From CADAWZ01 sp045114665 (lineage in GTDB: Bacteria > Vulcanimicrobiota > CADAWZ01), in assembly GCA_045114665.1 (NCBI GenBank), contig JBGUKW010000093.1, forward strand, positions 1-29,297: a DNA stretch of 29,297 nucleotides. Reading direction: 5' to 3'. The translations under genes were made by a program, and so were the position numbers. Positions 23,635 to 29,297 of the stretch are shown here, piece after piece. Each line of letters opens with the position of its first letter. The stretch's first letter is position 1. The notes beneath the pieces were generated by a model. The model worked only from the letters and a program-made list of their open reading frames with translations. It did not search any database and was not told the DNA's origin.

Positions 23635-23706
23635 GTAGTTATTGGAAATTCCGTAGCAGTTCCAGTCATTCATGCAATAGCTGAAGAAATTATAAAAGTT
23701 CTATAA
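23635..23706 (+). pseudogene. Relic of a cytosine-5 DNA methyltransferase C-terminus
   Basis: The plus frame reads VVIGNSVAVPVIHAIAEEI then IKVL and a stop at 23704-23706. This is motif X and the tail of Dcm-type m5C methyltransferases (IGNSV.VPV...IA.EI). The frame is closed by a TAA at 23608-23610 and upstream residues do not resemble the family, so only the last 23 codons survive. It lies on the strand opposite its neighbours, between the ygiQ-like and phosphatase genes. This suggests loss of a restriction-modification system. Confidence 0.7.
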
Positions 23707-23745
23707 CATTCGGCAGAAAACTAAAAATTAATTTCCGCCTGCCTC

Positions 23746-24897
23746 TTAATTTACTTCCATTATAATTACAGCTCTGTCGTCTGCCTCATTATTGCCTTTA
23801 GTGAAATTTGAAATATCAGCAAGTAAAGCCTTGTTTAATTCTTCGCCTGAAGAATTATTATATTTCTTTGCTATTTTTATAACATTATCTATCGTATAAT
23901 AATCACCATTTTTATTTTGTGCTTCGGTTATTCCATCGGTGAAAAGCAATATTTTACTTCCTGATTCGATTTTTATCTTTTTGTCTGTCCAAGTTGAATT
24001 TGGATACATACCAACAGGAAAACCAGATGATTCCAGTATTTCACAAGTACCGTCTTTTTTAGTTATAACTCCATTGTGTCCTGCACTTGCATAATTAAAT
24101 TCAGATGTCTCTTCATTATATACACCATAGAGAATTGTAGAAAAAAATCTACATTCATTAAAAAGCGATATTACACGTTTGTTTATTTTTGTAAACATTT
24201 CAGAAGGGGAGAGTGTCTTTTTTCCCCATTCATAAAAAACACTCATTATAATTGACATGATTAGAGAGGCTGTTATTCCTTTTCCCATAACATCGCCTAT
24301 TGTGATGAGTATATATTTTTTTTGGAATGGACGGAAATAATAAAAATCTCCTCCTACTTCCATTGATTGATGTATATATCCAGTTATTTTTGTTTTTCCT
24401 ATAGAAAAAGGCTTTGAAAGAAGTGTTCTTTGAACAATTCTTGCCATTTCAATGTCATGTCTAAATCTCTGCTCATATAATACAGATTTTCGGTAATTTG
24501 TGTTTAGAATTATGACTATATATGTTACCAAGAATCCTTCAAGTAAATATATTATGTCATCTCCTAAAGTCAATAGATTTAAATTAAATCTATGTATTAT
24601 TAAATGTCTTATTATTGTTAAGATAGGAACAAAAAAATAAGTTTTTTTCTCAAATAAAATTCCTGCAATGAATGCAACAGACAATGTCAAATCAAGTGGC
24701 ATTGGCAGATGTTCTTTTGTATTTAAACATAAAAAAGAAAACAAAACAGCCAATATGACAATTATTAACCATATTTGTATTGAATATTTTAAATATGTTT
24801 TTTCAAGGATTATTTCTTCAAAATTTTTTCTAAATTTTCCCCAAAAAATTTTTCTCTGTCTTTTGGCATTATTTATTTGTTTTCTTTTTTGTTCCAT
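23746..24897 (-). CDS. Membrane-anchored SpoIIE/RsbU-type PP2C serine phosphatase
   Basis: The 383-residue protein has a basic N-terminus, three to four hydrophobic segments (about 39-58, 68-82, 86-101, 114-132), a short helical linker (about 142-160) and a PPM phosphatase domain. Motifs: VGGDFY (181-186), GDVMGKG (201-207), AGHN, DGITEAQN and DDRAVIIM, with the metal-binding aspartates present. Such enzymes dephosphorylate anti-sigma antagonists in partner-switching systems; no antagonist or anti-sigma gene is seen here. It follows the DUF2252 gene by 63 bases, a gap that holds a 9-bp hairpin, so co-transcription is likely but not sure. The ribosome binding site is weak. Confidence 0.9.
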   Translation of the reverse strand: MEQKRKQINNAKRQRKIFWGKFRKNFEEIILEKTYLKYSIQIWLIIVILAVLFSFLCLNTKEHLPMPLDLTLSVAFIAGILFEKKTYFFVPILTIIRHLIIHRFNLNLLTLGDDIIYLLEGFLVTYIVIILNTNYRKSVLYEQRFRHDIEMARIVQRTLLSKPFSIGKTKITGYIHQSMEVGGDFYYFRPFQKKYILITIGDVMGKGITASLIMSIIMSVFYEWGKKTLSPSEMFTKINKRVISLFNECRFFSTILYGVYNEETSEFNYASAGHNGVITKKDGTCEILESSGFPVGMYPNSTWTDKKIKIESGSKILLFTDGITEAQNKNGDYYTIDNVIKIAKKYNNSSGEELNKALLADISNFTKGNNEADDRAVIIMEVN

Positions 24898-24920
24898 TAG
24901 CCGTCTCTTTTTTAGTTTTT

Positions 24921-24953
24921 GTTGGTAAACTTACAAAAATTCACTTTACCAAC
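24921..24953 (-). repeat. 9-bp inverted repeat between the DUF2252 and phosphatase genes
   Basis: GTTGGTAAA (24921-24929) pairs exactly with TTTACCAAC (24945-24953), with a 15-base loop. Neither strand has a T run after it. It may be a processing site or operator. Confidence 0.6.
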
Positions 24954-24960
24954 CAACGCT

Positions 24961-26307
24961 CTAATTTTCACCTTTATAAGTTTTCTTTAATTCTTTATAA
25001 TATTTTTTTGTAATACCTGCATATTTTAAAGAAAAATCATAAAGATTATCAACAATTTTTGTTTCTTTGTTTAGCCAATTTGTTATTTCTAATCCCTTTG
25101 CTTTTGATCTGCAATGAGTTCTTGCCAAAGCTATACCTGCTGAATAGGCAAAATTTTTTAAATCGTCAGATGTTTTGAAATCATCTGTATCATCAGCTTC
25201 AAGCATATATCTTTCTCTTATCATAAAACTTATGCCATCCAGCATACAGCTTTCAGAAAATCTATCGTATGGAGTTCCATCGACCTCTTTTATTGATTTT
25301 ACAATATTTTTAGCATTTGCAAGTTTTAAATTTCCTGCTTTTTTAATCGAGTTTTTATCGAGAACTGAAGGTAATATCTGTTTTATCTCTATTTCAACAT
25401 GTTTTTTCTCTTTTGGAATATAAGATAAAACTCTATAGCGTTTTAGTCCATAAGTGCTTCCACCACTTCCAAGTTTTTCACAAAAAGCAACAGGTTCTAA
25501 TTCAATATTTTTCTTTTTGCCAAGGTCAAGCATTATTTTTTTGATTTTGCTTTCTTGTTTTGGATTTAGTTTTAATGTCTTTTTATTGAATTTATATGAA
25601 ATTTTGCCATTTTGTTTTTCAAATTTATCCTTTATTAATTCTTCTTCAGTTATTACTTCAGAATTATCCATATCTTTTTTAATAAAATTTGTAACTTCTC
25701 TTATTGTCAAAGTACAAGAACGATTATTTCCATTTTTTGAAATTCGTTCAGCTTCTGTTGTATATCCCCTTATTAAAGCACTAATTGCAGGTTTTACTGC
25801 ATCTTGGTCTATATCATCTCTTTCAGAAGCCAATTTTATTGATGCCCCTAATCTCATTAAATCCCACTCTACTTTTCCTTTTCCCGAGAGGTCAAAGTCA
25901 TTAGGACCCCAAACTACATTTCCATTTTCATCTGGCATTATTCCAAAATTTCCTGTGTGAGGGTCTGTACATATTATAGCATAAGGGGAATCTTTTGAAA
26001 TTGAATAGTTATTATCAAAAATATCTTCGTAAAATAAAACAGGAGAGGCTTGATAAAATCTTGCAGGTGATTTTAATATCTTTTTAAATTTCTTTTTTGT
26101 TTCTTTTGAATCAAGCCCTATTTGCTTATGATATGAAGAAATACGATTAACGATATCATTTGTTTTTATTTGTTTTGTTTTATCTGTAACTTTTGCAATA
26201 TATACACAAGGTTTAACTGTTGTTATATCTGTATTTGTTGCAAAAGATTGATCACAAAAAGCAATAACAGAAATAGCCATTATTGAAAATATTTTACTTA
26301 TTTTCAT
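24961..26307 (-). CDS. Exported DUF2252 family protein (kinase-like fold)
   Basis: The 448-residue protein has a signal peptide (K-rich start, hydrophobic 7-18, likely cut after SFA at about 23). The body matches DUF2252: FYQASPVLFYEDI, DPHTGNFG (115-122), PNDFDLSGKGKVEWDLMRL (135-153) and a late RTHCRSKA. DxHxxN plus xDFD resembles the catalytic loop and metal site of aminoglycoside-phosphotransferase-like kinases. Most DUF2252 proteins I know of are not obviously exported, so a role outside the cytoplasm, without ATP, is puzzling. It overlaps the zinc-ribbon gene by 14 bases (coupled translation). Confidence 0.85.
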   Translation of the reverse strand: MKISKIFSIMAISVIAFCDQSFATNTDITTVKPCVYIAKVTDKTKQIKTNDIVNRISSYHKQIGLDSKETKKKFKKILKSPARFYQASPVLFYEDIFDNNYSISKDSPYAIICTDPHTGNFGIMPDENGNVVWGPNDFDLSGKGKVEWDLMRLGASIKLASERDDIDQDAVKPAISALIRGYTTEAERISKNGNNRSCTLTIREVTNFIKKDMDNSEVITEEELIKDKFEKQNGKISYKFNKKTLKLNPKQESKIKKIMLDLGKKKNIELEPVAFCEKLGSGGSTYGLKRYRVLSYIPKEKKHVEIEIKQILPSVLDKNSIKKAGNLKLANAKNIVKSIKEVDGTPYDRFSESCMLDGISFMIRERYMLEADDTDDFKTSDDLKNFAYSAGIALARTHCRSKAKGLEITNWLNKETKIVDNLYDFSLKYAGITKKYYKELKKTYKGEN

Positions 26308-26746
26308 CTTTTTTTTCCTTTTCTTCTTCTAGTGAGTTTTCATTAGATTCTATTGTTAGTGGAGAGCCACACATCTCGCAATATTTAGCTTTTGCCGATG
26401 CTTTGTGATTACATTCTGGGCATGTCTGTAAATTCTCAAATATAAATTTAGAATTTTTTTTGTCAGCCCATTTTTTTGCCATTATAAGTCCAAATATCAA
26501 AATTCCAATAATAAATACAAAGAGTATAAACAATATTATAAAAAATGGAAATAAATCATTTTTTGGAACATTTACCTGCTTTTTTTCAGGTTCTTCAGAT
26601 AACCAGTCTATTTCTTTATTTTGGTCTTCTTCAGATACTATTTGTATATTAGTAATTGGTTGTTCTAAGAATGTTATATTTTGAAATCCAAATAAATTTA
26701 GAATGTTTAAAATTATAAAAATGACAAAAGTTGATATTGCACTCAT
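26294..26746 (-). CDS. Zinc-ribbon membrane protein of unknown function
   Basis: The 150-residue protein has an N-terminal hydrophobic segment (about 4-20), a short external or lumenal stretch, a strong transmembrane helix (about 66-92), and a cytoplasmic tail with a zinc ribbon, CPECNHKASAKAKYCEMCGS. The end is a run of E and K. No specific family is recognised. GAGGATTTTAAAAT precedes the ATG, directly after the T run of a terminator, so expression may depend on readthrough from the His-rich gene. It overlaps the DUF2252 gene and probably works with it. Confidence 0.8.
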   Translation of the reverse strand: MSAISTFVIFIILNILNLFGFQNITFLEQPITNIQIVSEEDQNKEIDWLSEEPEKKQVNVPKNDLFPFFIILFILFVFIIGILIFGLIMAKKWADKKNSKFIFENLQTCPECNHKASAKAKYCEMCGSPLTIESNENSLEEEKEKKDENK

Positions 26747-26759
26747 ATTTTAAAATCCT

Positions 26760-26793
26760 CAAAAAAAAACCGATGTGAAATAAATCACACCGG
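26760..26793 (-). terminator. Rho-independent terminator after the His-rich gene
   Basis: A 9-bp stem (26770-26778 with 26785-26793, one G-U wobble on the minus strand, 6-base loop) is followed on the minus strand by a T run of nine or more. The ribosome binding site of the zinc-ribbon gene starts right behind it. Confidence 0.85.
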
Positions 26794-26808
26794 CATGTAA
26801 TTCAAAAA

Positions 26809-27105
26809 TTAATGAAAGAGTGATCCAATAGCCTCACCTATTGCTGCACCAACACCAACACCTATTGCTGCACCGAGATGAGCACCTGGGGAACCAAATG
26901 GATGTGGACCAGGACCATGATGATGGTGATGTGGACCATGTGGACCAAATGGGCCTGGAGGTGGTGGAGGTGGAAAACCTATTGGACCAGGACCATGATG
27001 ATGGTGATGTGGACCATGTGGACCAAATGGACCTGGAGGTGGTGGAGGTGGAGGTGGAAAACCTATTGGACCATGATGTGGAGGTGGAAAACCGAAAATA
27101 GGCAT
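26809..27105 (-). CDS. His-, Pro- and Gly-rich 98-residue protein with a glycine-zipper tail
   Basis: The protein holds two tandem units with polyproline, GPFGPHGPHHHHHGPG and an IGFPP spacer, then a C-terminal AHLGAAIGVGVGAAIGEAIG segment that looks like a glycine zipper or membrane helix. There is no signal peptide. Histidine clusters suggest metal binding (nickel, zinc or copper) but no family is recognised. The frame is supported by RBS AAAGGAG at 10 bases from the ATG, a promoter, and a terminator just behind. The opposite-strand frame rich in W and M is a shadow. Confidence 0.75.
   Translation of the reverse strand: MPIFGFPPPHHGPIGFPPPPPPPPGPFGPHGPHHHHHGPGPIGFPPPPPPGPFGPHGPHHHHHGPGPHPFGSPGAHLGAAIGVGVGAAIGEAIGSLFH
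26906..27070 (-). repeat. 78-bp tandem repeat inside the His-rich gene
   Basis: Two units begin at 26906 and 26984 (plus strand, GGACCAGGACCATGATGATG), 78 bases apart, near-identical; the second has 6 extra bases in the Gly-Gly codon run. They encode the 26-residue protein repeat, so copy number may vary between strains. Confidence 0.85.
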
Positions 27106-27156
27106 AATAAATATCTCCTTTTTATATTAGTTAATTTCAAATTTTTATGTATTTAT

Positions 27157-27185
27157 AATATAACATCAAATGTATCAAAAATCAA
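27157..27185 (-). promoter_or_regulatory. Promoter of the His-rich gene
   Basis: TTGATT (27180-27185) and TATATT (27157-27162) with 17-base spacing and a TG just before the -10 box. The 31-bp repeat lies 16 bases upstream of the -35 box. Confidence 0.6.
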
Positions 27186-27201
27186 TGAAATTAATGTTAA
27201 C

Positions 27202-27232
27202 TTTTTTATAATATTATTTCAAATTTCCAAAA
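27202..27232 (-). repeat. 31-bp repeat, copy 2 (upstream of the His-rich gene promoter)
   Basis: Identical to 1282-1312 and in the same orientation relative to the following gene. Its distal end runs into a 7-bp hairpin (27231-27237 with 27242-27248) that lies just past the aminotransferase stop and may end that transcript weakly. Confidence 0.8.
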
Positions 27233-27269
27233 GTCAATTTTTTGACTTGTGGATTTTACAAATTAATTT

Positions 27270-28496
27270 TCACCGAATTTCACACTTTATGACTTCTGCA
27301 AGTGATTTTATACCTTTTTCAATTTGTTCAAGTGTAGGATACGAGAAGTTAACTCTCAAACAATTTCTCATCTCTGAATTGTGATGGAAAGCATAACCTG
27401 GAACAAAAGTTACTTTATGTTCTATTGCTTTTTTGAGCATTGATTCCGAATCTATATATTCTGGCAATGTAACCCAAAGGAATAATCCTCCACTCGGTTT
27501 TGTCCAAGTTACACCTTCTGGCATGTTTTCAGATAACATTTTTAACATTAAGTCTTTTTTGACTTTGTATTCTTTTACTACATCACCAATATGCGATTCA
27601 AGTAGGTTCATTTTCATATATTCTGCAACTAATCCCTGAATCAATGTTGAACAACATACATCTACAGATTGCTTCAATATTTCAAGTTTTCTGATTATAT
27701 CTTTATGACCACATATCCATCCCAATCTCAATCCAGGAGATAAAATTTTTGAGAATGAATAAAGACCAAGTACATTTTCACTATTTGACAATTTGAAAAG
27801 TGATGGTTTTTCTTCCCCATCATATCTTAAATAAGTATATGGACAATCCTCTAAAATAATAAAATTATACTTTTCTGCAAGTTCAACAAGTTTTTTTCTT
27901 CTTTCCAAAGATATAGAAACACCTGATGGATTTTGATAATCTGGAACGGTGTATAATAATTTGTAATGTTCACCAATGGAAACAAGCCTCTTTATTTCTT
28001 CTTCCAATTTATCCGTAATTATTCCATTTTCGTCCATGGGAATCCCAACAAATTTTGCACCCGTTGAAGCCAATGAATTTAATGCTCCAACATAACTTGG
28101 AATTTCAACAAAAACAGGATCATTTATATCGACAAAAATTTTTATTGGAAGGTCTATTCCCTGTTGACCACCTGTTGTTATGAGGATATTTTCAGGTTCT
28201 AAATTTGAGCCATGACGAGCCATGAATTTTATAATTTCTTCCTTCAATGGCATATAACCGCCTGTTCCTGCATATTGTAACATTACTTCAGGCATTTCGG
28301 TCATAATTTTTATGCCTATTTCTTTTAATTGTTCTGAAGGAAATAAATCAGAAGAAGGGAAACCACCAGCAAATGATATAAGACCAGGTATATCTTTATA
28401 CTTTAGTAACTCCCTTATTGCACTTACTTTTGTTCGCCTTACCATAGACGAGTAGTTCTTTACTAAATCAATCAATGTCACAGTCTCCTTTGTCAT
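27270..28496 (-). CDS. PLP-dependent aminotransferase, 2-aminoadipate/LysN-type (class I/II)
   Basis: The 408-residue protein begins with the NYSS...RRTKVSAIRELL and LISFAGGFPSSDLFP segment typical of stand-alone MocR-like or LysN-type aminotransferases. It has ITTGGQQGIDL, PDYQNPSG (186-193), D217 in ILEDCPYTYLRY and the PLP lysine K250 in YSFSKILSPGLRLGW. Its substrate cannot be told from sequence; aromatic amino acids or 2-aminoadipate are usual. I chose ATG 28496; it overlaps the selA end by 29 bases, so the two are co-transcribed and perhaps coupled. A TTG three codons earlier is possible. Confidence 0.92.
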   Translation of the reverse strand: MTKETVTLIDLVKNYSSMVRRTKVSAIRELLKYKDIPGLISFAGGFPSSDLFPSEQLKEIGIKIMTEMPEVMLQYAGTGGYMPLKEEIIKFMARHGSNLEPENILITTGGQQGIDLPIKIFVDINDPVFVEIPSYVGALNSLASTGAKFVGIPMDENGIITDKLEEEIKRLVSIGEHYKLLYTVPDYQNPSGVSISLERRKKLVELAEKYNFIILEDCPYTYLRYDGEEKPSLFKLSNSENVLGLYSFSKILSPGLRLGWICGHKDIIRKLEILKQSVDVCCSTLIQGLVAEYMKMNLLESHIGDVVKEYKVKKDLMLKMLSENMPEGVTWTKPSGGLFLWVTLPEYIDSESMLKKAIEHKVTFVPGYAFHHNSEMRNCLRVNFSYPTLEQIEKGIKSLAEVIKCEIR

Positions 28497-29297
28497 TTTT
28501 GCCAAACCAATTTTTTATAGAATTTGCAATTATTTCAAAATCTTCTTCTTCTGTTGTTCTCATATCAAAATATGCTGTATTATCTTTGATTCTTAGAAAT
28601 ATCGGAATTTTTTCTTTACGCATAAAATTTGCAAATTCTGTGGATTTTTTCCCTGTTTTAATTGTTACTGCTATAGAATCTATTTTTTCGTTTGGCATGC
28701 TTCCACAGCCAGCATAGGCATAGGAATTTAATATATTTATTTTATCTTCTAATTTTTTTGAGTTGATTAAGCTATAAAATTTATTTGCTTTTTTTTGCAA
28801 ATCCTCAATATTATAACATATCATTTTAATAAAAGGAATTTCTTTAAGTCTTTTTTCATCAAAATAAGTAAGAATCGTTTCACTTAAAGCAGATAGTGTT
28901 ATTTTATCTAATCTTACGGCTCTAAACAATGGATTTTGTTTTATCTGTTTTATATATTTATCTTTACCAAGTATGATTCCAGCTTGTGGACCACCCAAAA
29001 TTTTATCAGCACTGAAAAGAATAATATCTGCCCCATTTTTTAATTCTTTTACAGGATCTTTATAATTTGAAAATCCAAATTTACTCATGTTTGCAAATGA
29101 AGCTGAACCTAAATCATGGACAAACATGAGATTTTTTTCTTTTGCCAATTTTGAAAGTTCTTCTGTTGTTACTTCTTCATGAAATCCTTCTATCGTAAAA
29201 TTCGAAGTTGAAACTTTTAAATATAATGCAGTATTTTCATCTGTAGCTTTTTCATAATCTCTTATATTTGTTTTATTAGTGCAACCTATTTCCTTTA
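28468..29297 (-). CDS. selA: L-seryl-tRNA(Sec) selenium transferase, 5' part off the right edge
   Basis: The 276 codons in the window are the C-terminal part of SelA, the PLP enzyme that turns seryl-tRNA(Sec) into selenocysteinyl-tRNA(Sec). The frame stays open to the window's right end, so the start is outside; the TTG at 29148 is an internal leucine. Signatures: EIGCTNKTNIRDYEKA, LYLKVSTSNFTIEGF, HDLGSAS, the PLP lysine in FSADKILGGPQAGIILGKD, and RAVRLDKITLSAL. Presence of SelA predicts selB, selC and selenoprotein genes elsewhere. A SelA-like paralogue cannot be excluded without the N-terminus. Confidence 0.9.
   Translation of the reverse strand, partial: KEIGCTNKTNIRDYEKATDENTALYLKVSTSNFTIEGFHEEVTTEELSKLAKEKNLMFVHDLGSASFANMSKFGFSNYKDPVKELKNGADIILFSADKILGGPQAGIILGKDKYIKQIKQNPLFRAVRLDKITLSALSETILTYFDEKRLKEIPFIKMICYNIEDLQKKANKFYSLINSKKLEDKINILNSYAYAGCGSMPNEKIDSIAVTIKTGKKSTEFANFMRKEKIPIFLRIKDNTAYFDMRTTEEEDFEIIANSIKNWFGKNDKGDCDID

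Noticed and set aside
26906..27070. Tandem repeats as a CRISPR array
   Set aside because: Units are contiguous, in frame and protein-coding, with no unique spacers.
27231..27248. Hairpin after the aminotransferase as a firm terminator
   Set aside because: The 7-bp stem is followed on the minus strand by TTGGAAATTTG, not a T run; left as a weak possibility.
26878..27384. Plus-strand frame rich in W, M and T over the His-rich gene
   Set aside because: It is the antisense of His and Pro codons; the minus frame has promoter, ribosome site and terminator.

Overview
This window comes from the chromosome of an AT-rich bacterium. Almost all genes lie on the minus strand. The bulk is the str, S10 and spc ribosomal protein clusters, read from right to left: rpsL-rpsG-fusA (15954 to 12796), then rpsJ-rplC-rplD-rplW-rplB-rpsS-rplV-rpsC-rplP-rpmC-rpsQ-rplN-rplX-rplE-rpsN-rpsH-rplF-rplR-rpsE-rplO-secY (12583 to 1412), then adk under its own promoter. 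Three usual members are missing: tuf between fusA and rpsJ, rpmD (L30) between rpsE and rplO, and the map/infA/rpmJ/rpsM block after adk. The zinc-type S14, the B. subtilis-like insertion in S12 and the zinc-type adenylate kinase do not settle the phylum, and I do not assign one.

The left edge (about 1-86) looks like the right end of an IS200/IS605-family element: a GAAT guide, a hairpin and a terminal TCAA. A second copy of the same layout sits on the minus strand inside the ribosomal operon, between rpsN and rpsH (5162 to about 5375). It has no room for a transposase, so it is either an ORF-less, omega-RNA-like mini-element or a structured RNA. Other wide gaps in the operon (rplN/rpsQ, rplE/rplX, and the place where rpmD should be) hold perfect hairpins without terminator tails.

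The only complete plus-strand gene, 16276-19113, diverges from the str operon. It encodes a 945-residue protein: a small helical N-terminal domain like the DnaG C-terminal/DnaB N-terminal family, some 450 residues of charged coiled coil, and a DnaB-like RecA-fold ATPase domain. I know of no named family with this architecture, and it is the strongest novel candidate here.

Right of it, on the minus strand, are a PLP enzyme of the methionine gamma-lyase/aluminium resistance family, a GIY-YIG plus DUF4357 protein paired with a YgiQ-type radical SAM protein, and a relic of a cytosine-5 DNA methyltransferase C-terminus. Next comes a cluster of a zinc-ribbon membrane protein, an exported DUF2252 protein and a membrane-bound SpoIIE-type phosphatase, preceded by a His/Pro/Gly-rich 98-residue protein with its own promoter and terminator. 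The window ends with a MocR/2-aminoadipate-type aminotransferase that overlaps a partial selA, which implies selenocysteine use. A 31-bp exact repeat lies just upstream of both the adk and the His-rich gene promoters.
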